From Massospora cicadina (lineage: Eukaryota > Entomophthoromycota > Entomophthoromycetes > Entomophthorales > Entomophthoraceae): a stretch of DNA of 64,000 bases. Where the stretch lies: the NCBI GenBank assembly GCA_022478985.1, contig JAKSZP010014446.1, positions 186,001-250,000 of the forward strand, in the 5' to 3' direction. The position numbers and the translations under genes were made by a program. Under the pieces are notes generated by a model. It saw only the letters and a list, made by a program, of their open reading frames with translations. It had not been told where the DNA came from and did not search any database. Shown here piece after piece: positions 46,420 to 57,699 of the stretch (the stretch's first letter is position 1; every line of letters starts with the position of its first letter).

Positions 46420-46665
46420 GGTGTGGGCAATTATTAACAGCAGAGCGCTGATTAATATTGGCTCAACCAAGCTGGTAAAGAAAATGAGAATATCGCCTGA
46501 CATGGAACATAAGAAAGAGTATAGAACCAGCGGGCTGAATATGACCATCTTCTGTGGAGAATATAGCACATCATTACGCCAATTTGGATTTCTGTTGGTA
46601 TCCGCCCCAGCTATGGTTTTGGGCAACCAAAACTGTGACATTCTAATTGGGACCAAGTTTTGAAG
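46420..46665 (+). pseudogene. retropepsin-like aspartic protease, element C
   Basis: The frame 46331-46663 reads VWAIINSRALINIGSTKL (family DSGA is NSRA here), then FLLVSAPAMVLGNQNCDILIG, the second conserved protease strand. The catalytic Asp is lost. The open frame of 110 codons is among the longest in C. Confidence 0.75.
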
Positions 46666-46779
46666 GAAATATGGAGTTTAATGTAACTTTGAAGGTAATA
46701 CGTTGATCATATTGGGTCAAACGCTGCCTCTAGCTTATAAGAGATATGGAAGCTCCACTTACCAGGAGGAACAACTTCA

Positions 46780-47235
46780 TCAATCTGATCTTTTAACGAT
46801 GGCATTATTCCAATTCACTACCAATTGGTTGGAAGAAAGAAAAGGGAAAAGCCAATAGAAATCCTGGAAAATAAGGGATACGTTACAAAGAAAAACATCA
46901 CCATACTGCCATTTTTGAAAGTAATAGTCAACACAGGATTGATTTTTAAGATACCTGAGCTGTTGTATGGAGGGGTTGGCATCCCTTGGAAGAATTCCAT
47001 AACAGAGCCATGGGTGGCTTTTGGGATAGTGATGCTTGGCCATGGAGAAATCCGAGTTCTCCTAGCAAATTTGAGTGGAAAACTGATGAAGATTGAGAAA
47101 AATAATATTCTCACGTTTATCCATCTGATCCCAATGGCGGAATTATGAAAACTCCATGCTTTGGGGACTCTCACCAAGATGGGATTTCTGGAAGGGGTTT
47201 CCAATAATATTAACTTATTAGTCAACTAAGAGAAA
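46780..47235 (+). pseudogene. protease-RT linker, element C
   Basis: The frame 46825-47148 encodes VIVNTGLIFKIPELLYGG then GIVMLGHGEIRVLLANLSGK and MKIEKNNILTFIHLIPMAEL. It is highly similar to E (4842-4612). Domain unnamed; conserved across lineage 1. Confidence 0.6.
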
Positions 47236-47379
47236 CTCGATGACTTGATGAAAAGACAGCAGGATGAGGTGCTCAAACTATTCAAAATATATTGGGAGCT
47301 CTTTGCTTAGGATTATTACAACTTATGATGCACAATGAACTTAGTCTAAAAAGTTGACACTGGGGAGAATTTACTGATA

Positions 47380-48200
47380 TAGATGAGACTGATCTGACGG
47401 TCAAAGGCATTGGAGGCAGTAGTGGAAGAAGAAATCAGCAAACTAGTGGAGAACAGACTCCTAGTTCCATTGTCAAGCCCCTGGGTGAACCTTATCCAGA
47501 TAAAAAAGGATGGCTTTAATTGGGTGGTAATTGACTATAAAATGCTGAACAAAATAACGAAAAAAATAACTCTATATCTACTACCACAAATTAATGATGC
47601 TCTAGATCAATTAGGAGAAATATTGTTTTTTCTACAATGAATCTAATATGGCATATTGATAAATTGATTTGCTGATAGTAGACCTGGAGAAGTGTGCGAT
47701 CATCACTGCGCAGGGGCTGTACAACTGACCTGGATGTCCTAAGGTCTTTGCAATGCGCCTGCGACAATTCTGAGGGACATGGACACCATACTGAATGATT
47801 CGAAGTTCTCATGCGTCCAGGTGTACATGAACAATATAAATTTGTTCAGTAGGACCTTTACTGACCATTTGCACCACTTGGAAGAAGTTTCAAGTGACTG
47901 TCCGCAGCTAACCTGAAGATCAAGCTGAGGAAGTGCGACTTCTTCAAGAAAGAGTGGGTAGATCTGGGGTTGGTGATCAACTCTAGTGGAATGCAGCCAC
48001 AAACCCAGAATATTGGAGACATAGAACGAATGTACATCCCAAGAAATGTCCAAGGTATCCAAGTGTTCCTTAGAATGGGCAGATATTACCAAAGGTCTAT
48101 ATGGGATTTTATGAGAATTGCCGAGCCCTCCTTCCATTTGCTGAAGGATCCAAAGAAGAAATGTGTATGTAATGAAGAAGACCAAAGATTCTTCTGAAAA
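47380..48200 (+). pseudogene. reverse transcriptase, element C (decayed)
   Basis: The frame 47410-47640 gives ISKLVENRLLVPLSSPWVN, then KKDGFNWVVIDYKMLNKIT and LPQINDALDQLGE: the N-terminal RT blocks, well preserved. After a shift, VYMNNINLFSRTFTDHLHHLEE at 47820 is the active-site strand with YxDD as YMNN. Then AANLKIKLRKCDFFKKEWVD and RNVQGIQVFLRMGRYYQRSI (thumb). Confidence 0.9.
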
Positions 48201-48600
48201 GTTACATTGGTATCTGATAAATTTGCCAAATTTGAAATATTCAGGTATCTAGGGGGAGTTTATGTTTCATAATAGTGTCATATTAATGGTAATTAGAGCC
48301 ATACTGAGTCAAGTGGAATAACTCAGGTATGAGCATTTGGTAGCTTATGTGTGCCAGACGTTATCAGCAGCAGAATGGAATTACAGTGTTAATGAGCATA
48401 AATGCCTTGCGGTGATTTATGCCTGTAAGCAGTTTCAGGTATGTATTCACAGTAGCATTTTAAAGTGGTGACAGACAACTCCTCCCTGCGTTGTCTGCAC
48501 AACCTTAAAGAACTGGAAGGACGTCTGGCCTGATAGGCCTAGAAGCTTCAAGCTTACAACTTTGAGATACACCACCATGCGGGAGCTTCCCATAAAATGT
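48200..48600 (+). pseudogene. RNase H domain, element C
   Basis: Translation of 48320-48440 gives EHLVAYVCQTLSAAEWNYSV, then NEHKCLAVIYACKQFQV, the family RNase H block. Downstream DNSSLRCLHNLKELEGRL and EIHHHAGAS continue it in another frame. Confidence 0.8.
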
Positions 48601-48829
48601 GAACATCTTATCAAGGTTACCAATGGTCCAATTGTGTACCAACAGTCTGATGAGCTGTTTAAAGAATGGTTGATGGAGAAATTGGGAACAAGCACCAAGA
48701 GATCCAAGGATCGCTTTGAAAAGAGATGGAAAACACTGAGACCAAGTATGAACAAGTATTTAAGATGTTTGATGGAAAACAACTGTTATTACTAAAACTG
48801 TATGAATGAGCAGTTATAGTTCAAGCTGC

Positions 48830-49860
48830 CCTTAAGGTTGTCAGGAATGGAGGCCTGAGAAAGTCAACTGACCACATTCGTTGATATTATCACTGGGAAT
48901 CTATCAATTATGATGTGGCCGAATTTCTGGTTTGCTGCGTGGAGTGCCAATTGCACAAATCGCACAAGAATATAACTTGGTATTGACTGGTCCTACCTGG
49001 AATTTTCTGGTACACAGTGTCCATCAATGTGATGGGACCGCTGACTATGAACATGGGGGGAGTAAAAAATAATATTTGCGATCAATCATCTGACCAGTTG
49101 TGTTGAGATAATGCTCTGGTAAAAGTGGATGCAAAAAGTACCAAACATTTTATCTTGGATCAAGCTGTATATAGCTATGGATGCCTGTAAGCCTTATTGA
49201 GCAACAACGGTTCAAATTTCAAATCCCACATAATCCTGAGTTTGAATGAAATAATGGTGATTCAAGGAGTTGTGTAAATACCCTAACAGCCATATATTTA
49301 ACTGACTGGTAGAACAAGTGAATGGAATGTTAGCCGCGACTCTGAGGAAGTTGGTCGCTGAAACTTCCACCTGGGGACTTACTTCAGTTTGTAGACATTT
49401 TCACACAACATAAGTCAACATACGGTGACAGGAAAAACGCCATTCAAATTGTTGTATGGAAGGATGCATTACCACCAATTTTATATTTAGTGTTCAAACC
49501 AACATTGGGGATAAGTGCTAAGCAGTACTTAGCTTAACTATTGAATAACCTGATCAAGATGCAGTTGGAAAAATATAATACGATCTTAAGGAAAAGATCA
49601 AGGTCAAGATGATGGACAATAAGAACTGACTGGCATTATCCAAGTACCATATGGGCGATAGAGTAGTCTATTGCAACAAGCATGTCTTTGGAAGAAGATG
49701 TAACTAGATGCGCTATGGTCAGGTCCGTTGGAGATTTTTAAAAGATGACAATGGATCCATATTCCATCAAGAACCTCATGGATGGAAGAATTGTTAACAG
49801 GTGTCCATGCTAAGTATCTAAAGCAGTGAATCCAAGGAAAAAAAATAAGTGTTCCCAAAG
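48830..49860 (+). pseudogene. integrase, element C (decayed)
   Basis: Blocks in order: a zinc-binding-like region with CVECQLHKSHKNIT (48935), YTVSINVMGPLTM (49015; catalytic Asp is Asn), VNGMLAATLRKLVAE (49320), TGKTPFKLLYGR (49430), and FGRRCN at the start of the GPY/F module (49690). Same order as E and F. Many stops. Confidence 0.8.
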
Positions 49861-50075
49861 GACTGCTGAACCAATTAGATGGTTATGTCCTGACAATTTT
49901 TGGTTAAGTTTAAATAAAGGACCGCAGAACCAAAATAAATGGTTAAGTCTTAATAAAAAATAAGACCTCTAAACCATAAAATCTGGTAGGTCAGAGTATA
50001 CCTAGGAACCAATTTGGGGAATAAATAAAAGGATGGACTGTAGAACCAAGTAAGGTTATGTCCCATATAAAAATA
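49860..50075 (+). repeat. imperfect tandem repeat after integrase, element C
   Basis: GGACTGCTGAACCA at 49860, GGACCGCAGAACCA at 49919, GACCTCTAAACCAT at 49973 and GGACTGTAGAACCA at 50035, each followed by TGGTTATGTC, TGGTTAAGTC or TGGTAGGTC. Translated it gives TAEPIRWL and related units. The homologous arrays in E and F show it belongs to the family. Confidence 0.7.
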
Positions 50076-50209
50076 GGAAAAAATATAATAAAAAATTGAT
50101 AAAATATGAGCATAAAAGTTATCAAGAGAAGAAATAATAAAAGGAAATATATTTAATTATTCTTTATTATGCCATAAGAAAGGCATTGATGGTAGTGACC
50201 TAATGTCAA

Positions 50210-50550
50210 GGATGAGGAGGGAGATCAGGAAATAAAAGACGCCAAATCAAGATCCTGAATATGACAATGGGTCATATGCCCTGACTGGGGGTAAACTGGA
50301 TTTCCTGGACTAGCATTGTCACAAGTAAATTGCCTAGACTGGAACAGCAGTGGGTCGTGAGGACCGCACTCTGAGGAGGAAAAGTGAGAAAGAAAAGGAA
50401 GAAAACCACACGTTGAAGGTTGTCCTGAGCAGCGTTGAGAAAAGGTTGGCTGTGCTCCACTGGAAACTAAGAAGTATTTGACCTGGTCTGAGGTGGCATT
50501 CTCCTGACCTGATCCTATTCTTGTTGAAAAACATAGACAAGTGGGAGGAT
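50210..50550 (+). pseudogene. possible ORF3, element C (short)
   Basis: One plus frame reads NQDPEYDNGSYALTGGKLDF, then, through stops, GREDRTLRRKSEKEKEENHT and KVVLSSVEKRLAVLHWKLRS: a likely coiled coil. F has FPPPDEDSDFSGYIMGRI in the same position and E an acidic coiled-coil frame. It ends at the polypurine tract. Product unknown. Confidence 0.35.
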
Positions 50551-50551
50551 G
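50541..50551 (+). promoter_or_regulatory. polypurine tract, element C
   Basis: GTGGGAGGATG immediately before the 3' LTR start TGATGGGATT. Confidence 0.75.
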
Positions 50552-51689
50552 TGATGGGATTTTTCCCCACCTTTCCAGCTTCCTAAGTTATCTGCTGGTT
50601 CGCTAGGGGATAAATCACGCTATTAAATAAATTAGATATTGTTTGACCTGAATTTTGAGCTAATAATGTCTGAGGATTTTTAGTATATCGCATGTTTGGA
50701 TCCATTTTGGATCAATATGTGCAAATACTTAAGATCTTATTGGCAGAGTTGCAACAAAATCGGGGCATCTGATAGTTTATTGCTGATTGCATAGAAGGTG
50801 TAATGATAAGGATCTAGGTTTCATTACCAACTGATTGGGAATTTAATAAAGCAGTTTTAAGGCGAGTAAGCTGCCTGCAACTGGCGAATCAATCAGTTGG
50901 TTTGTGATTTGCTATAATGGGTAAAGAGTCCCATTACCTAAGAAGGTTGCTAGCCAAATGTGGCTAGTTTGTTGTGATTAAGTTAGAATGTTAGGGACAC
51001 GTTTTCTGTCTCTTTCCATTTTTAGGTCTCTGTGATGTCCAGCGCAAGAACCCCTAACCTGATAAGAAAGATTACTGTTGGTAGAGATATTTAATGGAAA
51101 TTCAACTGGCAACGGCTGTCATTTCATGGCTGAGGCGCCAACTGAGGAGTTGGGCACCGAATTCCCCCTATAAATTTCCTAATAAACTTTATTAATAATG
51201 GAGATTAATAAAGAAAAACTCAATATAAGTTTAGTGTTCTATTCATCTTTTTTATTTAATCGAGGTAAGCTGACCAGGGGAAAGACATTACCAAATATAT
51301 GTGAAACTAAGAGAATAACTAAGAAATATAAAAATTGGTTACCCAGGGTACTCAAGTTACCCCTGTTGCCAGTGGGACTGCCAGGTATGGGGGGGTTGGT
51401 GCACTACTCTGAGGGGGTTTCCCCTGCTATGGAGCAGGTGTGAAGGAAAGGGTCTGTGTGGAGGAACCAGAGTGGGAACCATGATTCTATGAGCGCTTTT
51501 TGTCTTGGTCTCATATATTCATAGAGCCAGGCTTGGAAGTGCTCTAGTAAGTGGACATGGAATCTGTTAATAATCCCATGAATGGTTGGGACCGTGCCCT
51601 TGAACGCATCTAATGCAATTGTGTGGATTGTCCAAATTGCAATGGGTATTATTAGGGCACGGAGGGTAGATGGGATTGGTGACTCAATC

Positions 51690-54680
51690 TAGAGCGCGAA
51701 GATGCTCTTTGATATTGAGAATTCTTGTTCGTTTTGGATCTTAAGCAGGCGTGCGACTTCCTGCCATATAGCTTTGGTTGGGGGGCATGTTTCTAGGAGG
51801 TGATCTAGGGATCCATCCCCTCCACATACTGCACATGTTTTATGGTCCATCCCATATGGCGGATAGTTCGGAGGATATGTTTGAAATGAGGGGAGGTTCC
51901 ATGCGGACCTGTTGCAGTAGGGTGCTTGGCAAGGTATGAAAGTAGTCTGGGTGGACTATGTGGGTTGGTTAATTTGAGCGCCTGTGCAAAGTTAGTCCTT
52001 GCTGCTCTGGACCAATGTTGTTGCGGGAGGTCTGGAGCAAGGATTTCCTTTATCCAGGTACCTAGGATGTGATTGGCATGGCTCTCAAAATCTATTGGTC
52101 CCATGCCTCCACTTGAGTGTGGGCCAAATAGTGTTTCCATCCGTATAGGAGGGTGAGAGCCAGGCCACAGCCAGCCCTGGATAAGCGCGCGAATTGAGGT
52201 TATAAAGGTAGGTGAGAAGGCTATCGCATGGGCCTGGTACCACAGTATTGGGAGGATGAGCGAGTTAGCAACTGTAACTCGTCCTATTAGTCCTGAGGTT
52301 CTCCCCTTGAGTGAGGCTACGCGTTTGCATACCCATTGTAACAGGTTGCTTTCCATTGTCTCATTAGCATATCCCCCTGATTCTAGCCAGATTCCAAGGT
52401 GTCGGACAGGAGTGGTGGTGGGAGGTGTTGAAAATGGTAAACTAATTGGGTTTTTTTCTTTGTGTGTTGGAATAAGGTTCTGATGTTGTGCCCAATTGTT
52501 TGTGTATTTGCCTAAGAGGATGATTTCTGTCTTCCTTTTGTTGAGCGATGCATTGCTCACCTTGGAGTATTCCTCTAGAGTGCGTTCCAGCTGTCGGGCA
52601 TCTTCATTTTTTGCTATACCTGCTACGCAGTCATCCGCAAAGGCCAGTATCTTGACTGTTGGTTGTCCTTGTGCGGTTATCCCCATGAGACGTGAGTCAG
52701 TTACTTGGAGGAGCAGGTCAAAGCTGAAATTGTATAGCAGTGGGATGAGGGGATCCCCTTGTTTGAGCCCTCTGTGTGGTTTGATATTGTTTGTTAGGAA
52801 TCCAGGACCGCATACAGCCATGGTTGCAGATTCTGTTAGGAGCATCGCCCATTTTATGAATCTTGGTGAGAGATTGAAGGCAAGTAGACATTCTTTTAGG
52901 TATGGCCAGTAACACGGTCATACGCCTTAGCCTGATCCAAGAAGACCAGGGAACCAGTTGCTTTGGATTGGCAAATGTTTGCAACAGGGTGTATGTTGTT
53001 CCAGATTGAACGCCCTGGTATAAACCCAAACTGGTTGGGTGATAGGACGTCAGATGCAATTGCGCCTAATCTAGCTGCTAGAATTTTTGTTAGAATTTTT
53101 GTGTCAGTGTTGGAGAGTGCAATTGGGCGCCAGTTGGCCAGGTCCAACTTGCCACCCTTTTTATACAAGGTTTTAACGTAGGATTCATGTCCTCCTGGTA
53201 ATAGGCGTGTTTCCAACAAACTCTGGTTCATTGACGCCAATAGGAGGGGGGCGATTTGTTGAAAATATTTTTTTAAAATTTGTAGGGTATCCCATTAGGC
53301 CCTGGGCATTTCCTACATGGTGCACCGCGAATTGTTTCCCAAAGCTCCTCCCATGTGATAAGGGATAGTATATTGTAATTTGGTGGTGTAGTTTGTATCT
53401 TGGCAGTTTTAATAAATTCTTTAATTTTTTGTGGATCTGTTGGCATATCGCGATATAATTTGGTGTAATAGCGGTGTACTTCCGCCTTGACCTCCTTGGG
53501 GTCAGTTGCCATGGTGCCGTTAGTCTTGCAGACCTGTGTGCACGTGGGCTGGTTTCTGCGGGAGTGGAATTGGCGGAAAAAGTATGTCAAACAGGTTTCG
53601 CCTTCCTTTATGAACCTACCTTTGTTTGATACTTTGATTCTGTGTTGGTGTTCAAAGATGAGATTGTTAAGTTGGGCTGAAATTTCTTCCCATTTGCATC
53701 CCCAATTAGGGCTACAGCCAGATCTCAGAGTATTTATTTTCAGGTGGTCTAGTTCTGCCAAGGTACGCTTGATTGTGGCTGTGTCCGCGGTGTACTTGCG
53801 TGATGCAATATGTCAGGTTTTGTTGATTAAATCTTTTTTGAAATTTTCCCATGTTCCAATGGGATCCAAAGTGAATGGGGCTGTGAATTCTTGGTTTGTA
53901 GCCTTGTTTTCAACTCAGTCAGATATCTCGGGCAATTTTATATTTTCTGGGTGAAGCTTTCTCCAAGGTGACACCTGTGTGTGAGATTGGGTTGGTGCTA
54001 ACTGCACCATAACTAATCGGTGAACAGAAAAATTGATCTTTTTTGTTGTAAATTTGGAGATTCTTGAGTGGTGGGATTGTGGGATGAGGATGTGGTCAAT
54101 ATGATTCATTGATATGAGCAGTCCCTCATGTATGTTAGGTCTTGTCATATGGGAATGATTGGTGAATTGGGGGGAAGAGCATCATGTAAGCTAAAAGATG
54201 CCTTCATTGTGCGATATTCAATGTGTCCAGGTGGGTATCCCATGGGATAAGGCCATCGATCTGTATTGGGGTTATCCTAGCAGTTGAAATCGCCTAACAT
54301 GATGATATCTGGTGGGAGGGTGAGAGTAGAAATTTTTTCAAATTTTTTTTCTCTCAGTTGCAGTGCATGGTGCGTAGATACATGCTAACAAAATTTATTT
54401 CATCTTTGCATGTGATTGTTGCTACCAGGACTCGACCATGCAAGTGTGATGATGAATTTGTAATTTTAAATTTTTTGTTGTTTTGGACTATCACCCCACA
54501 GTGAGACGTCCATACTGATTGTGATGGTGCGACCCTGGTTGACCAGGATTCTTCCCCTTGTAGGCAGTGGGTTTCTTGGATGGCCAAGATGTCTACAAGA
54601 GGTTTTTGCATAAATGCCAGCTTTTTGGCTTGGGACGCATGAGCCCTGGCTCCTGCGATGTTTAACATCCCTAATGACAC
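51690..54680 (-). pseudogene. LINE ORF2: endonuclease, reverse transcriptase, Cys-His C-terminus
   Basis: APE-type endonuclease start at 54680-54354 with ILAIQETH (the metal-binding Glu). Its C-terminal part is at 54148-53915 with HIDHILIPQ and FSVHRLV (family SDH is SVH). A linker occupies 53761-53273. RT is at 53240-52100: GWRPIAL-like NWRPIALSN, SPNQFGFIPGRS, VFLDQAKAYDRV, HRGLKQGDPLIPLLYN, and the active site LAFADDCV intact. The C-terminus, after a shift near 51850, reads CAVCGGDGSLDHLLETC, a zinc-finger-like end, and stops at 51692-51690. Three or four frameshifts. The 346-codon frame 52845-51805 is the longest in the window. Confidence 0.9.
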
Positions 54681-54698
54681 TGAGGTGCCCGCGGTGCC

Positions 54699-56122
54699 TC
54701 AGGAGCGGTTGGGAGGACCCTCTGGTCCTATCCCACCGTGGCTCATTTTGGCCATGCTCCGCATCTGTACTCCAACTCTTTCACTGCAATTGTTGGTTCC
54801 CTTGATCTGACCCAATGATTTAAGGGGATTGCGGTTTTTTGCATTTGCGTCAACTTTTCCTGCACAGGTCTCATGTTGATTTGATGCGGGTTGTTGATTG
54901 GATTTTATATGTTTAAGGTTCAACTTTGTTGCATTGTGCACCTCATTTTCACCCAAATTGCAGTTGCATTGTTCCTCAGTATGTGCATGACTGATGACGC
55001 TTTGTGGCTCAGTCTGGTTAATGTGAAAATTTTCAACCTTGGCATATTGTTGTGATTGGTTGTTTCGGTGAATATCTAAAACATCCTCCTGAATTTGTCC
55101 GTGGTTAATGGCGGATTCCGCGTGTGCCGCCGCTTCAGCTGCTGCTCTCTTGTGGGCTTTTTGTGCTGCTTTACGCTGTTTACTTGTAACTGGGTCCACG
55201 ATGGAGTATAGTCCATCTTCACCCCAGCGGAGTGGGTGGTGGCCATCAGTCATTTTGGCGAAGTTTTCATTATCTTCGTCCATAGCTTCTTCACAAAAAT
55301 CATTTTCCATTGAGCCCTCTTTTACAGGGCATGCATGTTCCTTGTGGCCCAGTGAGCCACAGTGGTTGCAAATGGGTGGTGCTTATTCCACTGTAACTTG
55401 GAATGCAGCTGACTGGCCCCCATATGCAAAGTGAAATTCTTCTGCGCGGGGAATTCTGGATAAATCCTCTTCCACTTCTGGGAAGGGGTTGATTACAGTG
55501 ATAGCTTTGCCCGTGCACAGATCGGGCATTAAGTAAAATCGCTGTAATTTGAGTTGTTGGATTTCTCCATAGGCCACAAGACCTTTGCAGAGCTCCTCCT
55601 CAATTACCTTACAAGGAAGGTTGGTGGGGAGCGAGTCAAAGGAGATGAACAAAGTTTTCGCTTTGTTCCATCTGGTGCGCGCGGTGCACACAATTTTTTT
55701 GCCCTCAGGGAGGGCAATTTCCACACAGATTTTTGCTGTGGCATTGGCTTCATCGGCTGTTTTGAAACCAATATCAATCCAGCCATGGCCCATGTTGTTG
55801 GTGGCTACGTACACCGCGTGAGGGAAAAGTGAGGGCTGTGCCTCACATGTTTTCTCCCACAGGGTGGTGACTCATCCCCAAGGAAGAGTCTGATCCCGTG
55901 TTCCACCTTTGACAAAGGTTGGTTGAATTGAATGTACATGTATTGCGCGTGCTTTACAGTAAATACCATAAACCCAGATGGTGTCTGAGTTCGCGATTTC
56001 TTTGCAAATTGGGTTCCTGGTCCCCCTCCAGGGCGTTTCTTGCCCTTAGTTGCACCGTTAAGTGCACCACTTGCTGCGACGCTTGCCCATGTTGTATTAT
56101 TTTTGTTATTAAAGTCGCCCAT
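54699..56122 (-). pseudogene. LINE ORF1: gag-like RNA-binding protein with zinc knuckle
   Basis: It starts MGDFNNKNNTTWASVAASGA at 56122, preceded by a short UTR. Basic N-terminus, then a structured middle (55814-55383). A single in-frame TAA follows VTVE at 55382-55380. The same frame continues with CNHCGSLGHKEHAC, a perfect CX2CX4HX4C knuckle, then an acidic and Ala/Lys/Gln-rich tail to 54699. One frameshift near 55810. It would bind the LINE RNA. Frames on the plus strand here are shadows. Confidence 0.85.
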
Positions 56123-56594
56123 CTTTCCTGTATGTGATTATCCAAATTTGCTGCTCAAATCAAATCGTAGTAACTAAAGTGATTGTTACGAGAAAGAAAA
56201 GCAGAGTTCTATTTATCTTCATTTTATTGTGTATTAAAATAATTGTGGACTCTTTTGTGTGTATAAAGAGTAAATATTGGACATTATTAATAGAGAAACA
56301 GACCTTTGATATAGATCTCTTTAAACTCAGCATGACGAGAACTAAGGCTGGGAACCTCTTAATCTGATAGTGGATTAAGTTCAGCCAGAATAGGTAAAAA
56401 GTACCAATTGTCAGGTCAGTACTTCATAGATTTATTCCAATCTTAGCTTTACGACCACACCTGGTTTAACTATTTAACTACGGATAATAATCATCATATT
56501 ATCGCTCATATATATCTATCTAGCAATACAAAACGTGTACATACCAATCCTGTGCAATTAAAAGCTAGGAACAATCAGCTAGACCAGTTTTTCC

Positions 56595-56831
56595 TGTCCA
56601 GGATGGGCAAACGGTCTGCCCAGTACTTAAACAGGGCGGGCATATGTCAGTTTTGGTGTAGTGTGAGCTACACCCAAATTTGCGCAGGGCCCATATTTGG
56701 TGGTGCTTAGATTTGTGAAGCCCTAGTGCGGTGTAGCAGTACCCCAGGCCTTCATCCCGCAAAGTTGCCTGCACTAAGAGCCCTTTGGGGCTTTTAAAAC
56801 ACAAATATATCCAAATAGGATAATGATAAGT
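56595..56831 (-). mobile_element. GC-richer insertion in element B, right part
   Basis: Continuation of 43088-43591 on the far side of element C. The minus frame 56834-56565 is open for 89 codons (RDEGLGYCYTALGLHKSKHH, TDICPPCLSTGQTVCPSW), unrecognised. A hairpin TGGGCA...TGCCCA lies at 56604-56622. The link to 43088-43591 rests on base composition, spacing of B domains and the possible ACATTGGT/TCATTGGT duplication. Confidence 0.4.
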
Positions 56832-57159
56832 CATTGGTAAACAAGATCCAAAATGTTAGCAACACTTGAGGCTCAAAAGGAAAATCTCCATCAATGCTTG
56901 TTAAACATAATAAGCAGTGTCCATGAATTTCAAGGTAATCTTGTTATCATCAATTCGTTGTTCACTAGGCTTAATTATTATTACTTCTGAAGCATTAATT
57001 TTTTTCTTTAAAGCGTCCACTAAATAAGACATTTTATTACCTTAACCAGATGTTATAAAATGTAAAGATAATGCAGAAGAAGGGTACTCAACCAGGCAAA
57101 AACTTCTTATTTTGCTGGTATCTTTATCTTCTCAAAAACCAGAGAAACCTCATATTTTA

Positions 57160-57480
57160 GTAGGGAGAGAAATTTTTGTTTTATGTTGCTATTTCCTTCT
57201 TACTCAAGCATGTACTGAGTGCCAATAATCACTTCATAGTTTTTGTTGTCATAGCCACAGCGGGTGCCAATATGATATGTTTTTCAATTTTGGTGGGTAA
57301 GGAGAGTATGCCCCATTAGCATGCATAATGTTCAGGCAGACAGTTCCGTACTTCTGGGATTAATTCAATTTAGGCTAGCTTAATTTTCTTGTTAAGCTTT
57401 GAGGATATGACATTGATTGGGGAGCCTTTGTCAAGGGGGGCCATAAGAACTTTCTGGATAATGAATTTTACCTTGGTTAT
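57160..57480 (-). pseudogene. retropepsin-like aspartic protease, element B
   Basis: Minus strand at 57431-57402 reads DKGSPINVIS, the active-site loop D-S/T-G with Lys in the middle, matching NTGSPVKVIS of element D. The rest is broken. It lies just downstream of the nucleocapsid, as expected. Confidence 0.65.
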
Positions 57481-57699
57481 AGTTCCATCAAAATTAGTTG
57501 AAAGAGCCAGGACCAATTTGAGATGAAAGTGGAGTTGATTTTTAGGCTGTTGTTGGGATATCTTTCATGGATTGATTTCAAAGTATGAACATGCTGAATT
57601 GGTCGGATCAACAAGGCAAAAACTGGTCAGCATCACTAAAAGTACAATAACCTCAGGGCACACCAGAACCTGAATAAGATAAGTTCCATAAGGTACCAT

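Larger units (their letters stand above)
51250..56205 (-). mobile_element. LINE (non-LTR retrotransposon), near full length
   Basis: About 4.96 kb on the minus strand. GTTCTATTCATCTT (51236-51249) and GTTCTATTTATCTT (56206-56219) are a 14-bp target duplication with one change, typical of target-primed insertion. The 3' end (left) carries an AATAAAA-like tail; the 5' UTR is about 83 bases. ORF1 then ORF2. CpG is noticeably commoner here than in the Gypsy elements. A few frameshifts and one ORF1 stop make it inactive as read. Confidence 0.9.
43592..56594 (+). mobile_element. Element C: Ty3/Gypsy retrotransposon, lineage 1, with both LTRs
   Basis: 5' LTR 43592-44666, internal region 44667-50551, and 3' LTR 50552 to about 56594 interrupted by the LINE. 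All Gypsy domains are present in order on the plus strand. It is the best-preserved lineage-1 copy. The last bases of the 3' LTR (ACCAGTTTTTCCTG against ACCAGACTTTAAC) have diverged, so the end is uncertain by about 10 bases and no target duplication could be confirmed. Confidence 0.9.
50552..56594 (+). repeat. 3' LTR of element C, interrupted by the LINE
   Basis: Parts 50552-51249 and 56206 to about 56594. Rejoining them at the 14-bp duplication reproduces the 5' LTR order, GTTCTATTCATCTTCAATTT then TGTGGACTCTTTTGTGT. Confidence 0.9.

Noticed and set aside
47739..48185. 148-codon minus-strand ORF
   Set aside because: Antisense to the RT of element C; a shadow of VYMNNINLFSRTF and the thumb region.
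52256..52912. Plus-strand ORFs (75 and 138 codons) across the LINE
   Set aside because: They are antisense shadows of the RT frame on the minus strand, which has clear RT motifs including FADD.
53487..53954. 155-codon plus-strand ORF, among the longer frames
   Set aside because: Antisense to the LINE ORF2 endonuclease-RT linker; no domain.
55108..55832. Plus-strand ORFs over LINE ORF1
   Set aside because: Shadows of ORF1, whose minus frame carries a perfect zinc knuckle.
43591..56600. Target duplication for element C
   Set aside because: The bases next to the two outer LTR ends (GCCAAT on the left, TCCAGG on the right) do not match well enough, and the right LTR end is diverged.
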